38,899 nucleotides of DNA from Helochares maculicollis (Eukaryota; Arthropoda; Insecta; Coleoptera; Hydrophilidae), in NCBI GenBank assembly GCA_033557835.1, contig JAWQRO010000449.1:1-38899 (forward strand), given 5' to 3'. A program made the position numbers and the translations under genes. Below are positions 12,909 through 24,281 of the stretch, piece by piece. The notes beneath the pieces are model-generated. The model was given only the letters and a program-made list of their open reading frames with translations, was not told where the DNA came from and did not search any database. Within the stretch, counting starts at the first letter, position 1. Each line of letters starts with the position of its first letter.

Positions 12909-14271
12909 TTTCAATCTACGAAACGATGTTAATTAAACTAAATTATCTAGTTTTTCCTATCAATATTTTATAACAATTAATTTTATACTTTTTGGCTCGG
13001 AGATTTTTTCAACATTTCGGATATAATACACACCAAAACATTTTATCACTTATTCTAAGTAGTCGTTCTTAAGTTTTATTCGCTTTGCAACCTAATTCTT
13101 TTATTTTTAATTAATTCACTTTCTATATTATATTTTCATGGTTTGATTTTATTTGGTTTCGGCTTAATCTAGAATTTTCTCGAGTCAATCTTTTGTAGAC
13201 TTATTGACAAGGAGTATTTAGTTTGTGGTCGGTATAAATGTTCGATCGAGCAGCTCTTGGGCGAGAAAATTGTCTATATTCGTTTTGTTTTCTAAATATG
13301 TGCACTTAACTTATAATTTGAGATAATAAAATCCCATTTTGAATCATGAATTGGCAGACCAAAAGCATCGATTTCGCTCCAATAATACGAAAAGGTATTT
13401 TGTATAAACCTTGTGTTGTTATTATAAGGTTATATCGGCAATGTTATGCATATAAAAATAGTTTGGTTCGATTATTTATTTATTTCAGCAAGGAAAGGAT
13501 TTCAATCAACTCAAGCAGATGATAAGTATTTGGAGTAATATTTAATGTTATACAATATTTAGCATATATAATTTTTAAAGTCTAGTTATTTCATCAACAA
13601 AAAACAACAAATTATTTAGCCCGTTTTTATACTTACGATAAAAAATGGGTTTAGACTAAAAAAGTGTATTAATCACTTGCGCAGTTTGTTGAATCTTCAA
13701 CTGCTGAAGAATAGCAATTGCTCGAAACACTATGCTGGAAATACTATGCCCGTATAACACGTTGTTTTATAAAATACAAAATGTGATCGCATCTAGAAAC
13801 GCAAAAGTTTATTGAAGAAAGTTTAACTATGGCAGAACGGGCCAACTAAGCTTATTGTATTGTTTTGTGTAATTTTCTCCTTAAAATCCTATATTTCCCT
13901 TAAGCAATTTATTTTTCCAAATTTTCCCGATTATTTAAAGTAAGGTAAGTAATAGTAGCTAAGTACTTACAACAATAATATTAATAAATTTAAAAAAAAT
14001 TGCTCCATGTCAATTAGAAAAATGAAACATCATAAAATAATTCTTAACGAAAAACACAGTTCATTTGTCATATTTTATGCTTTTGGATTCGACGCAATAT
14101 ATGGAAGGTTGAAATAATATTTGTAATGTATTACAAACAGAAAACCAGGCATTAATAGCACAGAGAAATTTAAATCAATTATAAGAAGCATAAAACGAAA
14201 TATTGGGTATAATAAAGTGGACCTGATATAAAAGGCAAATCATACTATCCTATTAATTAATTAAGAATCCC

Positions 14272-14289
14272 TTATTATTATTATTATTA
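14272..14289. repeat. (TTA)6 microsatellite
   Basis: Six perfect TTA trinucleotide units in intergenic DNA. Confidence 0.9.
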
Positions 14290-14943
14290 TGAGATATACA
14301 TGCAAGTTCACGTAAGCAGTAAAAACTGCTACTCTAAAATTATTCATTCAATTAATTACCCCAAAATGGAGTAACCTCGGCTTATATAAATTAGTAAAAC
14401 ACGAATTATTTTATTCCCCACAAAAACGTGAAATCTTTTTCAATTACAGTTTTGAAACAGACTAATAACATAGTAAAATATTTAAAAATACAAAATTATT
14501 GCTAGGATACCTACAAAACGCAATTATATCTGCTACATAAACGTAATTATAGCTACAGCAATCATACTGGATTTAAGATTTATTTGATTCTTGAATAATT
14601 GCTCAGCTACAAATATCTCAACAAAACCATGTAATTTACGCAACGTAAATACATACTCTATGGTTACATGAAATGAAAAAGTTGTTACCTTCCGTTATGT
14701 TTTATAACAGACGTTTTTAATCGGCAGCATTTAACAAATCACAAAGTTTATTAGTTTCACCACTCCGAAATCTCTACGCATCGTTTTTAAAAACACTCAA
14801 TATTTATTGAAAATATACTTATTAACATTGACGAGATATATAAACATCGATTGTCAAAGCAATAAAACTAACTCGACATTAAATAAAAACATGACAGTTT
14901 TTGTGAGGCTAGTTTTGAGCAACAGAGACTTATTCCTATAATT

Positions 14944-15188
14944 TTACTTGGGCTCATCCAATTGTCCGTCTTTTTGCTGGTCATTTTGAGCAATTTGTTG
15001 CCCAACAATGGCACCAAAATGATATTTCTTTGGCCCTACGAAGAAATAAATTGCCAATAATCGCTCCGAAAATACATAAATATAGAGGCGGTAGCTCCGG
15101 CAAATAAAGGGTACGCGATAATTGCAAAAAATTGATATGTTATTGCAGCAGACAACAAAAGTATGTGTGCAAAATTTAAAATTGCCAT
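14944..15188 (-). pseudogene. Possible small membrane protein or its frameshifted remnant
   Basis: On the minus strand an ATG at 15188 opens a 50-codon frame with two hydrophobic stretches (about residues 7-24 and 27-39) that ends at TAG 15038-15036. A different frame immediately continues with a polar, protein-like tail (GPKKYHFGAIVG, then a Gln/Asp/Lys-rich end) to TAA at 14944-14946. Splicing at the TTCTTCGTAG acceptor does not bring the two frames into register with any donor I can see. So this is a frameshifted remnant, a sequencing error, or chance. I recognise no family. Confidence 0.2.
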
Positions 15189-15364
15189 ACAATGTATAAT
15201 TGAGGATTGCCAAACAGGAATTCAGCAAATCGACTGGAGAGATTTATGTTGGCTCATTATAATTTCATTACTCGCTTTTTATTATTTTTGATTGGTATTT
15301 GCGGATACAAATTTCTTCTTTAACAATTATTTGAAGTAAAGTAAAATGTTTGATACAATAAAAC

Positions 15365-15372
15365 AAAAAAAA
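15365..15372 (-). terminator. RNA polymerase III terminator of tRNA-Glu
   Basis: Eight consecutive T on the minus strand, directly after the tRNA-Glu 3' end. This is the standard Pol III stop signal. Confidence 0.9.
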
Positions 15373-15374
15373 GA

Positions 15375-15446
15375 TTCCGGTACCGGGAATCGAACCCGAG
15401 CCTCCTGGGTGAAAGCCAGGTATCCTAGCCACTAGACCATACCGGA
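15375..15446 (-). tRNA. tRNA-Glu (anticodon TTC)
   Basis: The 72-nt minus-strand sequence folds into a complete cloverleaf. The acceptor stem TCCGGTA pairs fully with TACCGGA. The A box (TGGTCTAGTGG) and B box (GGTTCGATTCC) are canonical, and the anticodon stem CCTGG/CCAGG holds loop CTTTCAC. Anticodon TTC lies at 15411-15413 (plus strand gaa) and decodes GAA/GAG glutamate. The discriminator base is A. No intron is present. A run of eight T on the minus strand (15365-15372), three bases past the 3' end, is the RNA polymerase III terminator. It stands alone, with no second tRNA in the window. Confidence 0.98.
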
Positions 15447-15984
15447 TTCATGTTTACAAGGTATTATTGCTTGTATTTATACAAAATGTATTGTAAAAAT
15501 ATTAATACTTTTTAATAAATATTTTGTGTGGAATTTCATTCATTAAGAACCCAACGGCTATAAAACCTCCATGATTTATTTGTATTCACTCAAAACTATT
15601 CATTTACATGGTCCTTATTTCTTGCAAGCTATGCAACCAAATATACAGAATGCTAAATCTACCATTTGGCTGCTGTTAAGAATTATGTTATTGGTAATTA
15701 TATTCAAGATTTCATGTTGCCACAAGAAAAAATTGCATCAAAAGAAGAAACGTTGATATCGTATTGTGCCACAAGAAAATAACGTGAATTAAATTTGTGC
15801 ATTTATAGCTTGACCAAAATGTCATCTATTGACAATTATTAATTAATATTGCTATTTCCCATTAAATTTAAATAATGATGTTTTTTAAGTTTAGATATGT
15901 AAAGTATATGAGGCTCATTAGTGTCAGATATAATTTTTCTTGAGCTACAGAACATTTATAAAGCAAAGAAGCAAAATTCGCAAT
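15447..15984. other. AT-rich spacer between tRNA-Glu and protease A
   Basis: No supported gene. A 61-codon plus-strand frame at 15571-15756 has AT-driven composition and no family features. Confidence 0.55.
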
Positions 15985-15994
15985 TTTATTTATT
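15985..15994 (-). terminator. Candidate poly(A) signals of protease A
   Basis: Two overlapping AATAAA hexamers on the minus strand, about 40 bases beyond the stop codon at 16031. The 3' UTR would be very short. Confidence 0.6.
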
Positions 15995-16030
15995 TTTTTT
16001 AATGCGCAGTAAAATCAGTACAAAAAAAGA

Positions 16031-19000
16031 CTACTTTCTAAGTTTTCCTAATATCCAGTCTAGATAAGCATCTACTCTTGTATAAACGCCCGGCCAACCT
16101 TCAACTCCACAGGGAAACCTTCCGTAAGAAACTACGCCAATTTGTTCCCAATTCGCGCTCTTGTTTACGTTGTAATGCATTAAAGGACCTCCACTATCTC
16201 CTTTGCACGTATCCTTTCCTTTAGTTCCTCCAGCACACAATTGCTTTTCGGTTATTTGATTCCCAGTTGGCTTATATATCGTGCTACATTCATTATTGGA
16301 CTTCGCATTAACTTGAACCTTTAGTTTTACTTGGCTGTTCTTCAAATTTTCAGTCACTCCCCAGCCTGCAGCTATTAATCCAATTTCAGAGTAATCTGTA
16401 GTTTTATTTTCCTCCGGTAAGCATATCGGCTTCACGTAATCTAAATAAAACCAATTAATGTTTACAAAATGAACATCAGTTATGTATGAATGACAAGCTA
16501 AAAAGAATTAAATGTAATACTTAATATAGTTACAGAAAAATGCGTTTTCAATGACTTATTGAAAATATTTATATCAAAGTACATTAAATTTAACATTTCG
16601 TTTCATAAAAGCCTATAATTTGGGAAATTTAGTCTCATGTCTCATAATAATAATTATTAGATTTTGTTGGATTTGCGAGGAAATTGCCAGTAATGCAAAT
16701 GATTAACTTATTTGTACTTTACGCAAATCTTGATGATGAATAGCTTAAAATAGCGTGAGAATAAAAGATAGGTTGCATAAAAGATTAGATTGGTAGATTT
16801 GTTTTCTACATTTTGAATAAAGATACTGGAATAACGAAACAGTTTAATTCTAAATTCAACAAATCTACAACTAATTCTTCTAAATACGTACTATTAAATT
16901 AAATGATATTTTATCTAAAATATTTTACATTTTCTCTACCAAGTGAAGTTTAGTAGATATTCAAGTATAGTGGCATCAAAAATATGAATATTATGGTATG
17001 TTTTGGATATTGGAAAGAGTGAAGGAGCAAGATAAATAGTAATGCAATTACTTTTGAGCTATCGTAAGCTCAAATGAAGCTCCTATATCCAAATTAAATA
17101 GCAGAAACAATTTTTAATTTTGGTGCAATAGCTTTTGCATCCATTCAGCAAGATTCCAACCAAAACACGTCATTAGATCTGTCAAAAATCTATCGATAAA
17201 ATTTTTTCAGGGACGCAAAATCTTTCTCATTATATGAAAACAATGATATAAAAAACCCTTGAAGTCAATTGAAGACTTAATTTAATACTAATGAGCTCAA
17301 TCCTTACATACCAATGATAAAAATTTCTTTCATAGATAATATTGAAAGCGTTAAATACAAAAAAGCCTACATAATCGAACTAATTGAATTCAAATCCAAA
17401 ACAAATTATAAACAACGCAACAATTATACCTTTAGACAACACGTCGCTCTATATAAAAATCCTTATAAATTTAATAACAGACAAATTGTAATAAAAATAG
17501 CCGGATGTTACAAAAAAGAAAAAAAACTGATTAAGGCAAAGTCGGTAACCGCAATCACATGCTGTTTTGGTTTTACCAGACAAATACTTTTCCAATATCA
17601 ATAACTAATTATATTTTACTAGCTTATCTTCTAGTATGTAGGTGCTTTTAGCGTTAGATTAAAACTTATTTTTGAACTATTAAACTTCATATTGTAGAGA
17701 ATATTTAATGTATTTTCGATTACAAGTTCATTGGAGTTTTGATTTAATAGTATGTAATTAGGATATCTTACTGTCGAAGTAATTAACTAACCTGTATAAT
17801 TTACACTGATTGATAACCTGACCAAAGCAATGTCATGAAATTGATTTTTATCCGCTGGATTATATTCCTCATGAGGCAAAATTTCTTCCACTGGTACATC
17901 AATCGGTTTATCCGCACATTGTTTCTCGCCATTTAATTCGTATTCGATGCAATCCTTCTCTTTCTTTGTGTCATATTCACCTAACCTGACTGATACTCTA
18001 AAACGAAAAAAAAACGTGCAATTCTCAATAAGGGAAATACCCAAAGCAGTCTACCTACAGTTTTAAACGCTTAGTAGACGGATATTTGACACAATGCGCA
18101 GCAGTCAAAATGTACCTGTCGTTTATAAGGGTACCTCCACATAAATAGTCTTGTTTCCCGTCGGCTAAAAAAAACCATACATCATTAATTTATTCCACAC
18201 AAAGTAGAATTCATGTATATAAGCCCTTGTTTAGTAACAATGAAGCTACCAAAACTCCAGCATATTAATTATTAATTATTTCTACATCCGCTAGTGAAGT
18301 TTTCGCATTTCAAACCACATCCTTGTTGATTTAATGATTGGTATGATTGTAGAGATTATGACTATACCTTTTTCATAATACAATAGAGCCATCCATGGAA
18401 ATTCATCTAGTTCTGTAGCTACCCCTCCAAAGATCTTATCTTCGAAACCAGTGCCGCAAACGGTTCTCAGAGGTAATAATTTTCTTGGTTCTCCTGAATT
18501 AATACATTGTTATGTTTGTCATTTTTAACATCTAATACCTCACCTGATTGGTCAGGAGTATTTCTATCAAGAAGATCGTTTCCCGAATAGATTGGACAGC
18601 AAACTTTTGGGTCATTCCCATCAAATCCGCAATGTAATCCTTTGATGTAATTAAGATCCTCCAAAGATCTCGGGGACTTTCGAAGTATATTAATAACAGG
18701 ATTGCATTGCTTCACTTTAATGCATCTACCATCGGGCACCGACGGCTTTGAACAACTTTCTTCATAGTAATATTCTGAAAATTTTCCAACTCTATTTTCA
18801 TAACTTCGAAGCTTGCATCCGCAACACAAACCAGAATATTTTCCCAAAACCAAATCAATAAATAATAATTGTAATGATGAAGGCTATAAGAAAGGTCAAG
18901 AATCTTCACTTTTTTCTTATTAACACGTTGAAATGCGTCAACACGGTAATCCCAACGAATAAATTTAAACATGTAATTTCGAAACGAGTAATTGGGTAGT

Positions 19001-19187
19001 TATGTGTGACTATAGCATTGCATTAGGTGCCTAACACGAAGAATCGTTAGAACTCGTGCAGTTATTGCGGAAAGGTCGTTAAAATTTTCGCCAAGCAAAG
19101 AAGAAGCTTCTACTTACGTGATAAACTGCTTTTAAATAAACAAACTAAAATGCAGCCCAAGGCTACAGAAGCAACGTTATAGCGCAT
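16031..19187 (-). CDS. CLIP-domain serine protease A (trypsin-type zymogen), complete, 382 aa
   Basis: Secreted zymogen of the arthropod CLIP protease family, which usually works in haemolymph cascades for Toll signalling or melanisation. Coding exons on the minus strand are 19187-19118, 18774-18544, 18493-18368, 18164-18059, 17997-17792 and 16440-16031, and all joins keep phase. Residues 1-22 or so form a signal peptide. The CLIP domain has six Cys at 31, 41, 47, 72, 82 and 83. Cys113 probably tethers the light chain. Activation is after Lys120 (FEDK|IFGG). The triad is His166 (TAAHC), Asp233 (HDIAL) and Ser329 (CKGDSGGPL). Asp323 at the base of S1 predicts cleavage after Arg/Lys. Cys194 and Cys205 form the extra loop disulfide typical of CLIP proteases. 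The 50-bp intron at 18494-18543 is very small, and the last intron is 1351 bp. Protease B follows upstream in the same orientation. The exact physiological substrate cannot be read from the sequence. Confidence 0.95.
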
Positions 19188-19294
19188 CACTGATGGTCAT
19201 TTGAAGACACATACGTACAACGAAACTAGAGAATAACTGTCATAAGAGACTTGCTAACCGTGAAGTAAACACTACTCAGTTTAATGTATGATAA

Positions 19295-19324
19295 CCCTTG
19301 CTCCGCGGCATGTCATAATATATA
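19295..19324 (-). promoter_or_regulatory. Candidate TATA-type core promoter of protease A
   Basis: TATATATTA lies on the minus strand at 19324-19316, about 130 bases upstream of the ATG at 19187. A start near 19295, inside GTTATCATAC (which resembles an initiator), would be about 30 bases downstream of the TATA element. The resulting 5' UTR of about 108 bases would contain upstream ATGs. Confidence 0.4.
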
Positions 19325-20549
19325 GACTGGATATTTTGCAGCTTGCCATTTCTAAGTGATGTCATAATTTTTCAATATCGTGGTACATTTTAAAATTGGG
19401 GCTCCGGAATTGCGGTTGTAGTTGTGGTTCTTGAAAATGCCAATGCTTTAAAAAAATTTAATCGCCAACTATTTGTATAATTGTTGATAACGTATAAATG
19501 TTACAACATGCAATTTAATATATAAATCACATCTTTACGTTAGCATTTTAAATGCATGCAGGAATTGTCACAAGTTATCAAACTTAATTCAGCAATTAGT
19601 TTTCTGTACGTTGCTCATTTGAGGAATCTAAAATTGGAGGTAAAACGTGACTGATTAAATATATTGTTCTATAATGTTATGAAAAACCAATATCTAATCT
19701 TCGCGCTCATTTAACTAGGGAAATTCTCTGGACTATTTAAATCAGATATGCTCATATGAACTAGTTTCATATCGTAAATGATTTTAAAGACTAATGTCTC
19801 ATTTGATATATTTGACTCGATTTCTTAATGAGAAGTAGCACTTCAAATGCTTCTTCGTTTAATCAGCAATAGAGAGTTTTGTTAAACTTTACCTTTATTT
19901 CGTAGTTTCAAACCTAGAATTAAGCATTTATACTTAGCCAATGTCCTAATGTTTAAATGAAAGGAAAGACAATTTCGTGAAGGCTAAATTAATGTCTTAA
20001 TTTATTACATTTATTTAATATAATTGTAATGTAAATTGAATGCATGATGGTAACCAGCTAATAACAATTTGAATTTGTAGCAATTTAGTGTAACCAAAGT
20101 AGTTTTTTAAACAATACCCCATTTGCTTAGGCTAACAAGTTGCTTAAGTAAAATCCTGTTTAAGAATATCAATTGCAAACAATGTTTCGTTAATTTCAAT
20201 TCGCAACGTTACTAATTTAAAAAAATTGTGCATATCCAAAGAACTTACCATTGCAAATTAAATAAAGGAGACTTTATTTACTGACTAGCCGATTTACTAA
20301 GCATTACTAAGCATTCTTGCAGCACAAGTTCCGGGATAGAAAAACCTACACAGCATAAAAAGCCACTTCAAATAGTACTCAAGAAATGTTGGAAAATCCG
20401 ATCTTGAAATCTACTTATATAATTGTTTACTTAGATAAAATATTAATTTTCTGAGTTGTCATTTATTTCTATTCATAGCACTTCGTAATAGAGAAATGTT
20501 ACAGAGGAACTTAAAAGAAACGCTGGTTATCAAAATCAAAATGAAACTT
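19325..20549. other. Spacer between proteases A and B
   Basis: AT-rich intergenic DNA upstream of protease A and downstream of protease B. No gene, repeat or RNA recognised. Confidence 0.6.
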
Positions 20550-20555
20550 TTTATT
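20550..20555 (-). terminator. Candidate poly(A) signal of protease B
   Basis: AATAAA on the minus strand, about 110 bases beyond the TGA stop at 20664-20666. Confidence 0.5.
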
Positions 20556-20663
20556 TATAAACATGAAATGAAAAATGAAAAGCCTGGGAAAATCGTAACA
20601 AGCAGAAATTCTACGGTTCAACAGAAGCTTCTTAGCGCTAATTGTGTGTATAATGTCAATATA

Positions 20664-22230
20664 TCATGGTTTAACGTTGTCACGTATCCAATCGACGTAA
20701 TCTGCAACTTTCGTATAAACACTAGGCCAGGTACATTCGTTTATACCGAAGGAATAAATTCCATATAAAATCCAATGGTAATCTTCTCCAGAGGCCATCA
20801 AAGGTCCTCCGCTATCACTTGTGCAAAATGTAGAAGATGCAAAGTTTTCTGCGCACATTAAATTATTTGGTATATTTAATTTTAGCTTTTCTTTACATTC
20901 TTGATTATCAAGCGCTTTCAGCTGCAACATAAGATATTACTTTAAATATAATAACTTAACTGTAAAAATATGGCATAAAAAATGAGAAAAACATACATTT
21001 GTTTAGCTATTCGCTTATTTATAAGTTTTGGGAAGGTATAATAGGTCAAAATAAAATTGTACCTAACTTCTAATTAAGAATATTACCACACTAGAGAATA
21101 TTTGTGTTTGCATTATTCTTAAATTTACAAGGACAAATGTTAGCTGAATGTATTCTAATTGCGAAATGCGGCGAAGAGGTTAGAGATGATAAGTAAAAGC
21201 ATAATTTATTCTTACAAGAAGACATTTTTACCTGGCTCTGTAATTTAATATCGCTCAATGTTCCATTCCATCCCGAAATTGTCAACTTCTTATGAATTAA
21301 ATTTTTCGACGGTTCATTTTCAGGAATCGGCAAACAAATAGGCTGAACAAACTCTAAAAAATACCATCATAGTGAATATAAAACTTCAACACCATCAAAG
21401 ATTAACTACCATTAGCTTCAACCTTCTTTCTCAGCCTCACTAAAGCAATGTCAATATCGCCGCTTTCATGAGAGATAAATGATTCCACGGGAATATCTTG
21501 ATGGAACTCATTACACTGCTTGTCCCCATCTATTTCCATACAGTCCATATTCGTTCGTAAATTGTACTCTCCCAGCCGCACTGAAAGTCTAAAATCTTTA
21601 ACTCTTAAGCTCTTATGAAATTTTAAGCGTTAGGTACTTACAAGGTGTTACTAGCGCAATGTGCAGCAGTCAAGATGTACCGATCGTTTATTAAAACTCC
21701 TCCACATTTAAAAGTCTTGCCTTTCTCCGTCTGATACTCCAGCAATGCCATCCAAGGAAAATCATAAATATCGGCTTTGATGCCTTTTATAATAGCGTCT
21801 TGTACTAATTCACCGCAATTAGGCTTCACAGGGATCAACGTTTTGACTTTTGCCATGCCATTACTTTGGACAGTATTTACATCTGATTTTTGCTGAATGC
21901 CTGCTCTCTTATTGTCGTTCGATATCCATTGTAACGGGCAGCACATAGTGACATTATTTTCTCGTTCTAAATTACAACGGGATTGAATCAAATATTGGAC
22001 TTCATCTTTCGTTAAATTTGTTGAAGTGACATAAGACATCAGTGCTTTGCATTTGTTGGGATCTATACAAACTCCTTCTTCCTTCAAAGGAGTTATGCAA
22101 GGCATAACTGAAACACCAGAGCTGTAATATAGATAGTCAATACAAACACTTTTTACTTACGAATTTTTGATGCAACTCCTTGTATAATTAAAGAAGCACA
22201 AAACCCGAGCAGCACTGATACTTTCGTCAT
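20664..22230 (-). CDS. CLIP-domain serine protease B, complete, 364 aa, atypical activation site and S1 pocket
   Basis: Paralogue of protease A. Coding exons on the minus strand are 22230-22161, 22107-21642, 21588-21410, 21353-21232 and 20921-20664, all in phase. A signal peptide (about residues 1-21) precedes a CLIP domain with Cys 27, 37, 43, 68, 79 and 80. His173 (TAAHC), Asp225 (DIDIAL) and Ser316 (DSGGPL) are all present. The expected activation site reads QDA|IIKG, so P1 is Ala128, where A has Lys and C has Lys. In chymotrypsin numbering position 189 is Thr310 instead of Asp, 193 is Ser314 instead of Gly and 226 is Ser instead of Gly. The loop after Cys220 is three residues shorter and the autolysis loop is four shorter. 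It should therefore not act as a trypsin and is unlikely to be activated by one. It could be a protease with altered specificity or a poorly active, homologue-like cofactor. The frame is intact with no sign of pseudogene decay. Confidence 0.94.
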
Positions 22231-23559
22231 TGTTCATCAATAAATTAGTTTTCAATGTGTTGCTTTGGTATCAACAAAATAGCTTAACGGAAGTAATCGT
22301 ATAAAGGTATCTCAAGATTTTAGTTACAAGGTTACTTTGCTTATTTACAGGAACTTGCGGTAATTATTTTTAAGTGGACACATCTCGTATCTCGGCTTTA
22401 AATGTGCCGGAATTGGAATAGATTGCGATTGCCTGCCTACGTTGTATTTGTATCGTTTCTTTGGCCACAAACGACGTTAAGGAATTTCCCCTTAAAAATC
22501 GTGATGCAGATATATGCTGTCCTAAAGTCAACAGGGACAAATAAAAAATTATGAAATCACATAAAAACGATTCTCTCAGAAAATACCTGAACTAATGAAA
22601 GGACTACTAAACCCGCACTATTCTCTCTCGCCAGGCTCAACTCTGCCTAATAACAATTCGGTATTAAACTGGAAGCGATAAAGTGTACCTGCTAATTTGT
22701 TTTGGTGTCTGGTAACTATATAGATTTAGGTCATATAAGAGTAAATGATATGACAGTCGTTAAACAGGTTCTTTAAAAAAAGTGTGCAGTTAGAATTGAA
22801 AGCTTGCTTTTCATAAATAAATTTATGAAGCATTTTGTCAGACTGTGTTAGTTGCTCATGTACCCAGCATAATAATAATTCGAAGTAAAAGTAAAAGTTT
22901 TCGATCGCTATATTTATAATAAAAACACATGCTGGATGGTCGATGCTGTTTATTCAGTCCATATAACTTAAAACTATGTATATTCTTGTTCCACAAGTTT
23001 ATAATTCAACAAAATTCCAATCACTTAGCAATCACTTCGATCATTTACAATAGGCAATTCACTATTTCTTCGACAAAAAAATCGCCTTGGCAATTCTTCG
23101 GCATATAAACGATTGCTTGTTACCGATTTAAATGTTTCTTTGCAGGTACAACAAGATACTATTGACAATCTACAATAAATCCAAACTTAAGTTTGAGATA
23201 GACTTTACAAACGAACTACCTTCGCGCTATTTCCAATTTGAAGACGATAGGCACCTTATTTGTGGTCGAGACACACCGTACAACAGTTAGCTTATTGTTT
23301 TCTAGTGTATTTGTAACTCATTGGCAAACAACTGACTGAAAAAGTCTAACGAACTACCGACTACCGGAAAAATATTTTGATGTTCGAAATAAATGTTCAC
23401 CAGTGGCACTATTGACAATAAATTGGTTGAAGTGATCACTTTGTCAACTCAACGAAACAAGTAATCAAAGCTGTTGAAACGTCTTATTGCTTAAGGTGTT
23501 AATGTTGGTAATTCTTTTAGTTTTGTACGAACAACTTTAGTTCAAATATATTTCGGTTG

Positions 23560-23660
23560 TTTTCTCTCCAAGTTCTTTGCTCTTGTAATTTTTTTCCAGT
23601 GGGCTGCCGCTGCCACACCACTTGTGGCCAATTGTCGGTAATCATTTTGTCTATGGTCTG
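23560..23660 (-). mobile_element. Very weak candidate for a non-LTR retrotransposon tail
   Basis: On the minus strand a short stretch (around NWPQVVWQRQPTGK) loosely resembles the RW.DD...W..AQDR..W motif found after reverse transcriptase in many LINE elements. It covers about 30 codons, has no supporting upstream RT motifs, and may be chance. Confidence 0.15.
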
Positions 23661-24263
23661 CGGTATGGGTTCTTAGATTCTCATGATGTTTTTGATTGGT
23701 TCGTTTCGTACTCTTCCTAGCCGCGACTTTCGAAGAGATCTACTGATTGCATTTGTGTCCTATGACTCAACCATATTTTTCCCTCTTATTCTGTTTTTAT
23801 GTTTTGGGACTAATACGAATACTTATTTATGGTCTCTCTCTATCATAATCAATCGGTTTACAGCAAATCTTTCTTCGGTTTTTCCTAACATTGTTCGCGA
23901 CTATGCTGTTGTCTGTCATCGTCATTATCAGATAGGTATGCTCAGTGCAGATTGATACCTAAACATTTCAATGATTAACTGAGAATTTGATGAATGCCTG
24001 CTTCAGAAATGATATTTTCTTGGCTTTTTAGTGGCACTCTTCTAATACCATTTTTAAGGTGTCAAAACTCGAAAGATCGAAGAGCATCATCTTCAAGAGA
24101 TTTGTGTCCCAAACAGAAATATTGCACACGTTCTTATTGTGGAATATGAAAGAAATAAATCATTATAAATTCCGTCCAAGCAATGTTATATTTAACGAGT
24201 GTCCATCTTTTAGTTAAAAGGGTAATAATCGTACGCTCTTCATTTTTCATTAATTCAGACATT

Positions 24264-24281
24264 TATATATATATATATATA
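24264..24281. repeat. (TA)9 microsatellite
   Basis: Nine perfect TA units in the intergenic spacer. Confidence 0.9.

Larger units (their letters stand above)
12061..14940. other. AT-rich intergenic stretch, nothing recognised
   Basis: Very AT-rich sequence with no open frame or RNA gene that I can support. It contains small simple repeats (listed separately) and scattered TAATTA-type motifs. Confidence 0.6.

Noticed and set aside
17314..17604. 96-codon plus-strand frame inside the last intron of protease A
   Set aside because: Lys/Asn/Ile-rich composition expected from AT-rich DNA, with no family features. It lies within an intron of a well-supported gene.
18712..18972. 86-codon minus-strand frame overlapping the CLIP exon of protease A
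   Set aside because: It is out of frame with the CLIP cysteines. The signal exon at 19118-19187 joins in phase to the acceptor at 18774 instead.
23683..23955. 90-codon plus-strand frame with hydrophobic middle
   Set aside because: No signal peptide, no acceptor or donor in phase, and no recognisable family. Probably chance.
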